A DNA stretch of 64,000 nt, from NCBI GenBank assembly GCA_901472455.1, contig LR590464.1:1736001-1800000 (forward strand). Direction: 5' to 3'. Shown here piece by piece: positions 15,100 through 28,425 of this stretch. The notes below the pieces were generated by a model that saw only the letters and a program-made list of their open reading frames with translations, ran no database searches and was not told where the DNA came from. This DNA is from Leclercia adecarboxylata. GTDB lineage: Bacteria > Pseudomonadota > Gammaproteobacteria > Enterobacterales > Enterobacteriaceae. The first letter of the stretch is position 1. Every line of letters begins with the position of its first letter. The translations under genes and the position numbers were made by a program.

Positions 15100-15295
15100 T
15101 ATACCCGTCCATACTTCAAGTTGCCGGTGCGTTGACATGACTCGGCCCATGGCCTCGCCCCTTTGGGGCCAGCGCAAGCGCTGTTCAAAATGGCTATGCC
15201 AGTTTGTCTGCGCTCACCCCTGTCACTTACTTGAGTAAGCGCCTGGGGATTCGCTGCGTCGCCGCCTTCCTGCAACTCGAATTATTTAGGGTATA
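15100..15295. repeat. 196-bp element with terminal inverted repeats
   Basis: The left end TATACCCGTCCATACTTCAA and right end TTCGAATT-like sequence (minus strand TATACCCTAAATAATTCGAG) are imperfect inverted repeats of about 24 bp. The inner part has GCGCTCACCCCTGTCACTTA, ACTTGAGTAAGCGCCTGGGG, and CCTTCCTGCAACTCGAATTA. I recognise this style as a dispersed non-coding repeat seen in intergenic DNA of several Enterobacterales, MITE-like in form. It holds no ORF. It sits between divergent mdtH and rimJ. The remaining 15296-15512 holds only the rimJ promoter region. Confidence 0.7.
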
Positions 15296-15512
15296 AAGAT
15301 GATGAGCGCGCTAATATTCTGCGGCCTCGCCCGGTTTTTTCCCACAGCGCAGGCGACAATATTTTTTTATCAAAAAGGTACTTTGATTGAGGCTTTTAAT
15401 CGAAAAATGTGAAAAGTCTTCAAAATGGTATGTCACTGTTTTCCCAGACGGCAGCGGCGCAGGTATAGTAAAGCTAACGGGTCAAAGGTTGTAACTGGAA
15501 GGAGTTGTATCC

Positions 15513-16098
15513 ATGTTTGGCTATCGCAGTAATGTGCCTAAAGTGCGCCTGACGACTGACCGGCTGGTGGTTCGTCTGGTGCATGAGCGTGATGCCTGGC
15601 GTCTGGCGGACTACTACGCAGAGAATCGTCAGTTTTTAAAACCCTGGGAGCCCGTGCGGGATGAGAGCCACTGTTATCCTTCTGGCTGGCAGGCCCGACT
15701 GAGCATGATTGCCGAGTTTCACAAGCAAGGCTCGGCATTCTATTTTGCGCTGCTCGACCCCGATGAGAAAGAGATCATCGGGATCGCCAACTTTTCTAAT
15801 GTGGTGCGGGGATCTTTTCACGCCTGCTACCTGGGCTATTCCATCGGGCCAAAAATGGCAGGGGCAGGGGCTAATGTTTGAGGCCTTAACCTCGGCTATC
15901 CGCTATATGCAGCGCACCCAGCATATGCACCGCATTATGGCCAACTATATGCCGCACAATCAGCGCAGTGGCGATCTGCTGGCGCGCCTCGGATTTGACA
16001 AAGAGGGCTATGCCAAGGACTACCTGTTGATTGACGGCGAATGGCGCGATCATGTCCTGACAGCGCTGACGACTAAAGAGTGGAGCGCAGGACGCTAA
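15513..16098 (+). CDS. rimJ: Ribosomal protein S5-alanine N-acetyltransferase (one apparent frameshift)
   Basis: GNAT acetyltransferase modifying the N-terminal Ala of ribosomal protein S5; it also assists 30S assembly in E. coli. ATG follows GGAAGGAG. One extra A in AAAAA near 15856 shifts the frame at [14 protein letters not shown], which is the acetyl-CoA-binding loop. Restored length 194 aa equals E. coli. Downstream rimJ-yceH-mviM are tightly packed on the same strand and probably co-transcribed. Confidence 0.93.
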
Positions 16099-16761
<663 letters not shown>

Positions 16762-16763
16762 CG

Positions 16764-17692
16764 GTGACAAAATTACGTGTAGGCGTTGTAGGGCTGGGCG
16801 GAATTGCCCAGAAAGCCTGGCTGCCGGTGCTGAGCACTGCAACAGACTGGACATTGCAGGGTGCCTGGTCGCCGTCGCGGGATAAGGCGCTGCGCATCTG
16901 CGAGTCCGTGCGCATGCCTTATTATCCGTCGCTACAGGATTTGGCCCGCGACTGTGATGTGGGTCTTTGTCCACACCTCCACCGTCACTCACTATCAGGT
17001 TGTCAGCGAGCTGCTACAGGCAGGCGTGCATGTTTGCGTCGATAAACCGCTGGCCGACAACCTGGCCGACGCCGAGCGGCTCATTGATCTCGCTGCACAG
17101 AAGAAGCTTACCCTGATGGTCGGGCTTTAACCGCCGCTTCGCGCCCCTCTATCGGCAGCTCAAAACGCAGCTCACCGGTGCGGCATCGCTGCGGATGGAC
17201 AAGCACCGGGCCGACAGTATCGGGCCAAACGATCTGCGCTTTACCCTGCTGGATGATTATCTCCATGTGGTGGACACCGCGCTGTGGCTGGCGGGGGATG
17301 AGGCCCGGCTCACCGGCGGCACGTTGCAAACCAACGATCAGGGGGCGATGGTCTATGCTGAGCACCATTTCAGCGCGGGCAATGTGCAAATAACCACCTC
17401 CATGCACCGCCGGGCGGGCAGCCAGCGGGAGTGGATCCAGGCGGTGACCGACGGTGCGCTTCTGGATATTACCGACATGCGCGAGTGGCGTGAGGAGCGG
17501 GGGGCAGGGGTTTATTACGCCAGCCCATCCCGGGCTGGCAAAGCACTCTCGAACAGCGCGGCTTTGCCGGCTGCGCGCGTCACTTTTATCGAATGCGTGC
17601 AAAATCAGACGGTTCCTGAAACCTCCGGGGAACAGGCGATCCGCGCCCAGCGTATCGTGGAGAAGCTCTGGCGCGAGGCCATGAGCGAATAA
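16764..17692 (+). CDS. mviM: Gfo/Idh/MocA-family oxidoreductase MviM (several apparent frameshifts)
   Basis: Putative NAD(P)-dependent oxidoreductase (YceM). Rossmann motif VGVVGLGGIAQKAWLP at the N terminus, the family DKPLADN region, then a C-terminal substrate domain. Five surplus bases: G near 16963, G near 17127, two bases near 17520, T near 17584. Correction gives 307 aa, identical in length to E. coli, ending RIVEKLWREAMSE. Start ATG-equivalent is GTG at 16764 two bases after the yceH stop. In enteric bacteria it precedes murJ; a role with murJ is not established. Confidence 0.88.
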
Positions 17693-17829
17693 CTCGCTGT
17701 AACATCTGCCCATAGCAATTCCTATGTTTACGAGTAGACTAGGCGCGTTTTCAGTTTTCCAGGTCGGGTAAGCATCGCCGCCGCCCCGGCGAAATTACGC
17801 CTGCTCTGCAGGCGTTTTGTTTCAGGTAG

Positions 17830-19380
<1,551 letters not shown>

Positions 19381-19394
19381 AGCAAAATCTAAAG

Positions 19395-19425
19395 CAAAAA
19401 AGGGGAGTACCTGTCGGTACTCCCC
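19395..19425 (-). terminator. Terminator after flgN
   Basis: GGGGAGTACC / GGTACTCCCC stem with loop TGTC (19402-19425). On the minus strand it is followed by TTTTTTG. It lies between convergent murJ and flgN and would end the flgAMN transcript. Confidence 0.85.
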
Positions 19426-19451
19426 CGTTCTCTGTCTGTCCGTTCGGGCAA

Positions 19452-19888
19452 TTAGATCGAAAACTTCTTCCCACTACTGCGTGAGCTGGATGTCTGGCCA
19501 TTCGCGCCATACAGGGGCCGGTTCCTGGTGCGGCTTCAGCACGTCCAGCGCCTGCTGGTTGCGGCTTGATTTTGGTCCCTTTCAAGTAACCAGCCGTTGT
19601 TGCTGATTGAGGTCCGCGCAGATGCTGAGTTTTTTCAGTAATAGTTTGCCAGCGATCGGCCCACATCATCATTTGCACTATGGCGCGCAGATTGCTCGGT
19701 ACGTCGCTGCTGCTCCCCAGATAATCCAGAGTGGCCCAGCAGGGAGCTTTTATCTTCGGTAATGCGCTGCAGTGCGCTGCCGTTGACCATTCCCGGCAGA
19801 GAGCTGGCTGCTGCTCGGCGTCCATAACCGTTTTCAGGTCGTTTAATACGACCGTCATGTGATCCATTATTTCCGTCAGACGACTCAT
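19452..19888 (-). CDS. flgN: Flagellar export chaperone FlgN (many apparent frameshifts)
   Basis: Cytoplasmic chaperone that escorts FlgK and FlgL to the flagellar type III export gate. The N terminus MSRLTEIMDHMTVVLNDLKT, the middle WQTITEKTQHLR and the C terminus (minus strand reads SSGKKFSI-stop) match E. coli FlgN (about 138 aa). They lie in different frames: the region has many extra bases, about 437 nt where about 420 are expected. No single frame gives a complete protein. Follows flgM by 8 bases. Confidence 0.85.
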
Positions 19889-19896
19889 ACGGCGAT

Positions 19897-20190
19897 TTAC
19901 TCTAAGAAACTTTTGCGCATCCCTGGATCAGCGCGTCAGCGATTTTTACTGGTATCCATTTTTAGCTCACCGTTACGGATTCGCGGTTTTCAGCGCTTCA
20001 ACACGTTCCATGTTGATATCGTTGCTGCCTGGCTGCATCAGTTTTGCCTGGGTCATCGCTCAGCGTGACGCTGGTGCTGTTAGTCGCAGCAGATTTTTGC
20101 GTTGCGCGTTTTAGCTGGCGCAGTGTCATTCATTTCGCGAGGTTGTACAGTGCTAACCGGCTTCAGGGGCGATGTACGATCAATGCTCAT
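19897..20190 (-). CDS. flgM: Anti-sigma-28 factor FlgM (multiple apparent frameshifts)
   Basis: Binds and holds sigma-28 (FliA) until the hook is complete, then is exported. Starts [20 protein letters not shown] and, after several corrected indels, reads [20 protein letters not shown] then [17 protein letters not shown] then KIADALIRDA to FLE-stop. The sigma-28 binding C-terminal half is thus recognisable. At least five indels are needed. Preceded by a textbook sigma-28 promoter, followed closely by flgN. Confidence 0.87.
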
Positions 20191-20251
20191 TATGGTGTCC
20201 TCATCGAGGGTTGGCGGCGTTAGCGCCTGACATTTATCATTTGTTAATGAT

Positions 20252-20278
20252 TTATCGGCAGTCGCCGCATAATCTTTA
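20252..20278 (-). promoter_or_regulatory. Sigma-28 (FliA) promoter of flgM
   Basis: Minus strand TAAAGATT, 11-base spacer, GCCGATAA. This matches the class 3 flagellar consensus TAAAGTTT-N11-GCCGATAA at all -10 positions and most -35 positions, about 60 bp before the flgM start. It drives flgMN separately from the upstream flgA transcript. Confidence 0.9.
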
Positions 20279-20284
20279 AAAAGA

Positions 20285-20954
20285 TTATAAGGTTAATCAG
20301 AATATTTCCCATCAGAATCGACCGTGCCGGCTCACTACCTGGCCTGAAATCATCCTGACGCGGGCGTTTTGCGGCCACGGCCGCAATTGTTCAAACGCTT
20401 TCCCTTCGCTGTTAACGCTAAAGCCTTCAGCCGCTGGCGATCACCATGACTCGCTGTCCGGCTTTGATTCGCCATGACTGGCGCAGCATCGACAGTTGCA
20501 GAGGTTGCCCGGGCACCAGATCGCGCAAGCTAACGGCGTTCTGCGCCTGGTGAATATCCAGAATCGTGCGCGGCGGGGAGCTGATCCAGCCTGCCCGCCG
20601 TTTCAGCGTAACGCTGTCTGGCTGCAAGGCCGCACCCCGGGGGGATGTTCCGGGACGCGACAACATAATCGCCCGTCGCCTGAACTGCAACCTGTATAAA
20701 CCGTTTTCCCGTGTCACAACGTGCCGTGACGCTCACGTTACCCCACTGTCGGGTGTTGCCAGCGACGCTGAATTCAGGCGTTTCGCAGGTGGGGAGCATG
20801 TTGGGCTGGCGTGCGGATCTGAACCGAAACCTCATCGCTAAATCCAGCCAGTCGCTGGGCAAAAAACGCCGTCAGCTGAGCATTCAGATCCTGTGCCTGA
20901 GAGAGAGCGCTCCAGAGGAGCAGTGGTTGCGGTCAAACCACCTTTGAGTGCCAT
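20285..20954 (-). CDS. flgA: Flagellar P-ring assembly chaperone FlgA (multiple apparent frameshifts)
   Basis: Periplasmic chaperone for FlgI P-ring assembly, with a C-terminal SAF domain. Recognisable blocks in changing frames: [20 protein letters not shown], a central GNVSVTARC-like strand, [13 protein letters not shown], then an open stretch with [20 protein letters not shown] and [12 protein letters not shown], then the C-terminal [14 protein letters not shown] and ILINL. Start at 20954 is by homology (MALKG...). Length about 670 nt against 660 in E. coli; several indels. Divergent from flgB. Confidence 0.87.
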
Positions 20955-21015
20955 ATCGTCCGTTACCGTCGGATTACAGAATGAGCAGGATTCTACCTGT
21001 AGCCGGGTGGGCATC

Positions 21016-21055
21016 AACGCAATAAATAGCGACGCATTTTGCGCTTATTCCGTCG
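21016..21055. promoter_or_regulatory. FlhD4C2 binding box between flgA and flgB
   Basis: AACGCAATAAATAGCG, about 10-base spacer, then CGCTTATTCCGTCG. This resembles the inverted-repeat class 2 activator site (AACG..AAATAGCG and its mirror). Placed in the divergent flgA/flgB gap where E. coli has the same site. The surrounding sequence is indel-rich, so the spacing may be off by a base. Confidence 0.75.
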
Positions 21056-21118
21056 ATGACGGGAGACGGGTTGAGATTTAAGCTATCCACTGAAATTTTG
21101 GCCATCAGCGGAGGAGAC

Positions 21119-21547
21119 ATGCTCGATAAAACTCGACGCCGCGCTACGTTTTCAGCAAGAAGCCGCTCAACTTGGCGTGCCCAGCGTCAGGAGATTCTGG
21201 CCGCCATAATATCGCAAACGCCGATACCCCCCGGGTTTCAGGCGCGTGAATATCGATTTTTCCAGTGAATTCAAAGAAAGTGATGGAGCGTGGGTCGGGC
21301 CGAAAACAGCGGTGTTGCCCTTGCGCTGACCTCTGCACGTCATATTCCTGCAGAGACCGTCACGACCCCCCAATACCGATTTACTTTATCGCATCCCGGA
21401 TCAGCCATCTCTGGACGGTAACACCGTCGATATGGATCGGGAGCGTACGCAGTTCGCTGATAACAGTCTCAAAGTACCAGATGGGGCTGACCGTTTCTCG
21501 GTGGACAGATTAAAGGCATGATGAGTGTTCTGCAGGGAGGCAACTAA
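21119..21547 (+). CDS. flgB: Flagellar proximal rod protein FlgB (multiple apparent frameshifts)
   Basis: Rod component next to the MS ring. ATG after GGAGGAG. Translated blocks in changing frames match Flg[52 protein letters not shown], and the end [14 protein letters not shown]. The span is 429 nt where 417 are expected, so about a dozen surplus bases. The stop overlaps the flgC start region by 2 bases. First gene of the flgBCDEFGHIJ operon. Confidence 0.87.
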
Positions 21548-21549
21548 TA

Positions 21550-21954
21550 ATGGCCTTACTCAATATCTTTGATATCGCGGGTTCCGCGCTGACCGCGCAA
21601 TCCCAACGTCTGAACGTGGCCGCCAGTAACATGGCGAACGCCGACAGCGTGACCGGCCCGGATGGCCAACCCTACCGCGCTAAACAGGTTGTGTTCCAGG
21701 TGGATGCTGCACCGGGTGCGGCAACCGGCGGGGTAAAAGTGGCCAACGTGATTGAGAGCCAGGCCCCGGACAAACTGGTGTACGAGCCGGGCAACCCGCT
21801 GGCCGACGCCAGTGGCTACGTCAAAATGCCGAACGTGGATGTGGTGGGTGAAATGGTTAACACCATGTCGGCGTCCCGCAGCTACCAGGCTAACGTAGAA
21901 GTGCTGAACACCGTGAAGAGCATGATGCTTAAAACGCTCACTCTGGGCCAGTAA
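21550..21954 (+). CDS. flgC: Flagellar proximal rod protein FlgC
   Basis: 134-aa rod protein, the same length as E. coli. Begins [20 protein letters not shown] and contains the rod/hook N-terminal signature in AASNMANAD and the C-terminal helix [20 protein letters not shown]. Exported by the flagellar type III apparatus without a cleaved signal. Intact, marking the end of the error-rich zone. Confidence 0.96.
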   Translation: MALLNIFDIAGSALTAQSQRLNVAASNMANADSVTGPDGQPYRAKQVVFQVDAAPGAATGGVKVANVIESQAPDKLVYEPGNPLADASGYVKMPNVDVVGEMVNTMSASRSYQANVEVLNTVKSMMLKTLTLGQ

Positions 21955-21965
21955 AGGAGAGATCA

Positions 21966-22671
21966 ATGTCCATTGCAGTCAATGTAAATGACAGGACGGC
22001 TACGACTGGCGTCGGTGGCACTACTGGCAGTAACTCCCTCACCGGAAGCAATGCTTCCGATCTGCAGGGCAGCTTTCTGACGCTGCTGGTCGCCCAGCTG
22101 AAAAACCAGGATCCAACCAACCCGATGCAGAACAACGAATTGACCACGCAGCTTGCGCAGATCAGTACGGTGAGCGGCATCGAGAAACTGAACACCACGC
22201 TGGGTTCTATTTCCGGGCAGATCGACAACAGCCAGTCGATGCAGGCCAGCACGCTGATTGGCCATGGCGTGATGATCCCTGGTTCGACCGTTCTGGCGGG
22301 CACCAGCGGTGCCGAAGGCTCGACCACCACCTCAACCCACGCCATTTGGTGTTGAGTTGCAGCAGAGCGCAGACAAAGTGACGGCCACTATCACCGATAA
22401 GTCCGGTGCAGTGATACGGACTATTGACATTGGCGAGCTGAAAGCAGGCGTCCATACCTTTACCTGGGATGGTACTCAGACCGACGGCAGCACGGCACCA
22501 AACGGCTCTTACAACGTAGCGATTTCCGCCAGCAGCGGCAGCACGCAGCTGGTGGCACAGCCACTGCAGTTTGCAATGGTGCAGGGTGTGATCCGCAGCG
22601 GTGGCGGTAACACGCTGGATCTCGGCACTTACGGTACCACCACGCTCGACGAAGTTCGGCAGATTATTTAA
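21966..22671 (+). CDS. flgD: Flagellar hook assembly protein FlgD (one apparent frameshift)
   Basis: Hook cap/scaffolding protein required for FlgE polymerisation. N-terminal disordered part, then LTLLVAQLKNQDPTNPMQNN signature, then Tudor-like and Fn-III-like region. One extra C near 22339 (TCAACCCACGCC) shifts the frame at TTSTTPFGVEL. Corrected length 234 aa (E. coli 231). 11 bases after flgC. Confidence 0.94.
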
Positions 22672-22697
22672 GCCCTAACATTTACCAGGAGTAACTC

Positions 22698-23961
22698 ATG
22701 GCCTTTTCACAAGCGGTCAGCGGCCTGAATGCTGCAGCCACTAACCTCGACGTCATTGGTAACAACATTGCCAACTCCGCGACCTACGGCTTTAAGTCCG
22801 GTAGCGCGTCATTCGCGGATATGTTCGCCGGTTCCAAAGTCGGTCTGGGCGTAAAAGTCGCCGGGATCACCCAGGACTTTTCAGATGGTACCACCACCAA
22901 CACCGGTCGTGGTCCTGGATGTGGCTATCAGCCAGAGCGGTTTTTTCCGTATGCTCGACAGCAACGGTTCTGTTTTTTACAGCCGTAACGGTCAGTTCAG
23001 CCTGGACGAAAACCGCAACCTGGTGAACATGCAGGGCCTGCAGCTGACCGGCTATCCGGCAGCAGGTAGCCCTCCGACGGTGCAGACCGGTGCTAACCCA
23101 CAGGCGATTACCATCCCTAATGACCTGATGCCCGCGAAAGCGACCAGCACTGCGGCGCAGCAGATCAATCTGAACTCCACGGACAGCGTGCCGAACATTG
23201 CGTTTTGACGCGACCAATGCCAACCCGGATTCAGACAGCTTCAACAAGAAAGGCACTATCACCGTTTACGACAACCAGGGTAACGCCCACAACATGTATG
23301 TCTACTATGTGAAAACAGCAGACAACAAATGGGATCTCTACACCCAGGACGGTAGCGTGACGAACGGTAAAATTACCAAAGCTGCACAGATGAACTTCGA
23401 CAGCAACGGTAACCTGGCCGGTATCTACAACTACAACGCCGCTGGCGTGTTGAGCGCGACCCCAAATGGCAACCCGGCGATCAACGTGACGACCGATCCA
23501 CTGAGCGGTGCGCTGCCGGTGACCTTCTCCCTGAGCTTCCTGAACTCCATGCAGCAGAACACCGGGCGAACAACATCGTGGCAACCAACCAGAACGGCTA
23601 CAAGCCGGGCGACCTGGTGAGCTATCAGATCAACGATGACGGTACCGTGGTAGGTAACTACTCCAACGAACAAAACCAGGTGCTGGGTCAGATCGTCATG
23701 GCGAACTTCGCCAACAACGAAGGTCTGCAGTCTGAAGGTAACAACGTCTGGTCTGCTACCCAGTCTTCAGGCGTGGCGCTGCTGGGCACCGCCGGTTCCG
23801 GTAACTTCGGTACCCTGACCAACGGCGCGCTGGAAGCTTCCAACGTCGACCTGAGTAAAGAGCTGGTCAATATGATCGTCGCGCAGCGTAACTATCAGTC
23901 GAACGCGCAGACCATCAAAACGCAGGATCAGATCCTCAACACGCTGGTTAACCTCCGCTAA
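22698..23961 (+). CDS. flgE: Flagellar hook protein FlgE (three apparent frameshifts)
   Basis: Forms the universal joint hook. N-terminal MAFSQAVSGLNAAATNLDVI and C-terminal VAQRNYQSNAQTIKTQDQIL helices form the D0 core. Three lesions: extra C near 22914 (GGTCCTGG), extra T near 23205 (GCGTTTTGAC), and one missing base near 23566 (ACCGGGCGAAC). Net correction gives 420 aa, somewhat longer than the roughly 402 aa of E. coli, the difference lying in the variable outer domain. Confidence 0.93.
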
Positions 23962-23981
23962 GTAGCTGACGGGATAGCTTA

Positions 23982-25532
<1,551 letters not shown>

Positions 25533-25589
25533 GGTGTAGTCCGGTGCGGTTCGCGCCGCACCGGCTCCCTGTTTTCGAAGATGAAGGCA

Positions 25590-26287
25590 ATGCAAAAACT
25601 CGCGGCGATTCGTTATCCGATAGTGACCCTCCTGGCCGTTACCCTGACCGGTTGCGCCTGGATCCCGTCTCAACCTCTGGTGCAGGGTGCGACTTCCGCC
25701 CAACCCGTTCCTGGCCCGATGCCAGTCGCGAATGGCTCTATTTTCCAGACAGCGCAGCCGATTAACTACGGTTATCAGCCGATGTTTGAAGACCGTCGCC
25801 CACGTAATATCGGCGATACGCTGACCATCCAGCTTCAGGAAAACGTCAGCGCCAGCAAAAGCTCCTCAGCCAATGCCAGCCGCGACGGGAAAACCAATTT
25901 TGGTTTCGACACTGTGCCACGTTACCTCGAAGGACTCTTCGGTAATGCCCGCGCTGATGTTGAGACGTCTGGCGGCAACTCCTTTAATGGTAAAGGCGGC
26001 GCCAATGCCAGCAACACCTTTAGCGGCACGTTGACGGTGACCGTTGACCAGGTGCTGGCGAACGGCAATTTACATGTTGTGGGTGAAAAACAGATCGCCA
26101 TTAATCAGGGCACTGAGTTCATTCGCTTCTCCGGTGTGGTTAACCCTCGCACCATCAGCGGCTCCAACACCGTACCGTCCACCCAGGTGGCCGATGCGCG
26201 CATTGAGTACGTCGGCAACGGCTACATCAATGAAGCGCAGAATATGGCTGGTTGCAGCGTTTCTTCCTTAATTTATCGCCGATGTAA
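25590..26287 (+). CDS. flgH: Flagellar L-ring protein FlgH (one apparent frameshift, deletion)
   Basis: Outer-membrane lipoprotein forming the L ring. Signal with lipobox in [10 protein letters not shown]. Start [10 protein letters not shown] at 25590 gives 232 aa, the E. coli length; an upstream in-frame ATG at 25581 adds three residues. Here the lesion is a missing G near 26255 (AATATGGCTGG where AATATGGGCTGG is expected), so the end should read [13 protein letters not shown]. Conserved [12 protein letters not shown] and [17 protein letters not shown]. Confidence 0.94.
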
Positions 26288-26299
26288 GCGAGGTGACCT

Positions 26300-27397
26300 A
26301 TGTTTAAATCCCTCTTCGGGATCCTGTTGGTGCTGGTGGCAACTGTTGCCCAGGCCGACCGTATCCGCGATCTCACAAGTGTTCAGGGTGTGCGGGAAAA
26401 CTCACTGATCGGTTACGGCCTGGTGGTGGGGCTGGACGGCACGGGTGACCAGACGACCCAGACCCCGTTTACTACGCAGAGCCTGAATAACATGCTCTCC
26501 CAGCTCGGCATTACGGTGCCCGCCGGGACCAACATGCAGCTGAAAAACGTGGCGGCCGTGATGGTCACCGCCTCCTACCCGGCCTTTTCCCGCCAGGGAC
26601 AGACCATCGACGTGGTGGTCTCCTCCATGGGTAACGCGAAAAGCCTGCGTGGCGGTACGCTGCTGATGACGCCGCTGAAAGGGGTGGACAGCCAGGTGTA
26701 TGCCCTCGCGCAGGGTAACATTCTGGTCGGCGGGGCAGGTGCGTCCGCAGGCGGCAGCAGCGTGCAGGTTAACCAGCTTAATGGCGGCCGTATTACCAAC
26801 GGGGCGATCATTGAGCGTGAACTGCCGACCCAGTTCGGCACCGGGAACACCATCAACCTGCAGCTGAACGACGACGACTTCACCATGGCGCAGCAGATCG
26901 CTGACACCATTAACCGTGGTCGCGGCTATGGCAGTGCCACGGCGCTGGACGCCCGCACCGTGCAGATCCGTGTCTCCAGCGGCAACAGCAACCAGGTTCG
27001 CCTGCTGGCGGATATCCAGAACATGGAAGTGAACGTCACGCCGCAGGATGCCAAAGTGATCATTAACTCCCGTACCGGTTCGGTGGTAATGAACCGTGAA
27101 GTGACTCTGGATAACTGTGCCGTGGCGCAGGGCAACCTCTCGGTTACCGTCAACCGCTCGGCTAACGTCAGCCAGCCGGATACGCCGTTTGGCGGCGGTG
27201 AAACCGTAGTGACGCCACAGACCCAGATTGATATGCGTCAGAGCGGCGGCTCGCTGCAGAGCGTGCGCTCCAGCGCCAACCTGAACAACGTGGTGCGTGC
27301 GCTGAATGCGCTCGGCGCGACCCCGATCGATCTGATGTCGATTCTGCAATCCATGCAGAGCGCAGGCTGCCTGCGCGCCAAAGTGGAAATTATCTGA
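26300..27397 (+). CDS. flgI: Flagellar P-ring protein FlgI
   Basis: Periplasmic ring protein assembled around the rod in peptidoglycan with FlgA help. 365 aa, the same as E. coli. Signal peptide cleaved after AQA, before [11 protein letters not shown]. Two Cys residues (DNCAVAQG and [12 protein letters not shown]) can form the stabilising disulfide. Stop overlaps the flgJ start as TGATG. Intact. Confidence 0.97.
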   Translation: MFKSLFGILLVLVATVAQADRIRDLTSVQGVRENSLIGYGLVVGLDGTGDQTTQTPFTTQSLNNMLSQLGITVPAGTNMQLKNVAAVMVTASYPAFSRQGQTIDVVVSSMGNAKSLRGGTLLMTPLKGVDSQVYALAQGNILVGGAGASAGGSSVQVNQLNGGRITNGAIIERELPTQFGTGNTINLQLNDDDFTMAQQIADTINRGRGYGSATALDARTVQIRVSSGNSNQVRLLADIQNMEVNVTPQDAKVIINSRTGSVVMNREVTLDNCAVAQGNLSVTVNRSANVSQPDTPFGGGETVVTPQTQIDMRQSGGSLQSVRSSANLNNVVRALNALGATPIDLMSILQSMQSAGCLRAKVEII

Positions 27398-28350
27398 TGC
27401 TGACCGATAGCAAACTGCTGAGCAGCGCGGCCTGGGATACCCAGTCGCTCAACGAACTGAAATCCAAAGCAGGCAAAGATCCGGCGGGTAATATCCGCCC
27501 GGTTGCCCGCCAGGTGGAAGGGATGTTTGTCCAGATGATGCTGAAAAGCATGCGTGAGGCGCTACCGAAAGATGGCATCTTCAGCAGCGATTCAACGCGT
27601 CTGTATACCAGCATGTATGACCAGCAGATTGCGCAGCAGATGACTTCCGGTAAAGGGCTGGGGCTGGCGGATGTGATTGTTAAGCAGATGGCGGCCGCTC
27701 AGGGCGTGCCGCCGGAAGAGACCCCTCAACAGGTCCCGATGAAGTTCGACCTGGAAAGGGTGACCAGCTATCAAAACCAGTCCCTGACGCAAATGGTGCG
27801 TAAAGCAGTGCCGAAAGTGCCAGAAAGTAACGATGAGCCGCTCACCGGCGACAGCAAAGACTTCCTGGCCCAGCTCTCGCTGCCGGCGCGTCTTGCCAGC
27901 CAGCAGAGCGGGGTACCGCATCACCTGATTCTGGCCCAGGCGGCGCTGGAATCTGGCTGGGGGCAACGGCAGATCCGTCGTGAGAACGGCGAGCCAAGCT
28001 TCAACATCTTTGGTGTGAAGGCCACAGGAAGCTGGAAAGGGCCAACCACCGAGATCACCACCACCGAATATGAAAACGGTGAAGCGAAGAAAATTAAAGC
28101 GAAGTTCCGCGTCTACAGCTCGTATCTGGAAGCGCTTTCGGACTATGTCGGGGTGCTGAGCCGTAACCCACGCTATGCGGCAGTGACTCAGGCCGCCACG
28201 GCAGAGCAGGGTGCACAAGCGTTGCAGCAAGCGGGCTACGCCACCGATCCGCAGTATGCCCGTAAGCTGACCAGCATGATCCAGCAGCTTAAAGCGATGG
28301 GTGAAAAAGTGAGCAAAGCATACAGCAACGATATCGAAAATCTGTTCTGA
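27397..28350 (+). CDS. flgJ: Flagellar rod assembly protein / peptidoglycan hydrolase FlgJ
   Basis: Two-domain protein: residues 1 to about 150 act as rod cap (VEGMFVQMMLKSMREALP), and the C-terminal glucosaminidase domain opens the peptidoglycan for the rod. The catalytic-Glu region is AQAALESGWGQRQI, with SFNIFGVKA further on. 317 aa (E. coli 313). Overlaps flgI by one base. Last gene of the flgB-J operon; a sigma-28 promoter follows. Intact. Confidence 0.97.
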   Translation: MLTDSKLLSSAAWDTQSLNELKSKAGKDPAGNIRPVARQVEGMFVQMMLKSMREALPKDGIFSSDSTRLYTSMYDQQIAQQMTSGKGLGLADVIVKQMAAAQGVPPEETPQQVPMKFDLERVTSYQNQSLTQMVRKAVPKVPESNDEPLTGDSKDFLAQLSLPARLASQQSGVPHHLILAQAALESGWGQRQIRRENGEPSFNIFGVKATGSWKGPTTEITTTEYENGEAKKIKAKFRVYSSYLEALSDYVGVLSRNPRYAAVTQAATAEQGAQALQQAGYATDPQYARKLTSMIQQLKAMGEKVSKAYSNDIENLF

Positions 28351-28356
28351 AAGTTC

Positions 28357-28383
28357 TCAAGTCCGGCTGGGGCCTGCCGATAA
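28357..28383 (+). promoter_or_regulatory. Sigma-28 (FliA) promoter of flgKL
   Basis: TCAAGTCC, 11-base spacer, GCCGATAA. The -10 is a perfect match to the class 3 flagellar consensus and the -35 is partial. It begins 7 bp after flgJ and 43 bp before the flgK ATG. Confidence 0.88.
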
Positions 28384-28425
28384 TCTCCAACAGGACTCGT
28401 GTCTGAAAGTATAAAAGGAACCCCC

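Noticed and set aside
26251-26408. Possible FlgH variant with a long alternative C terminus overlapping flgI
   Set aside because: It arises from a single missing G; the normal end [13 protein letters not shown] is encoded in the adjacent frame and stops just before flgI.
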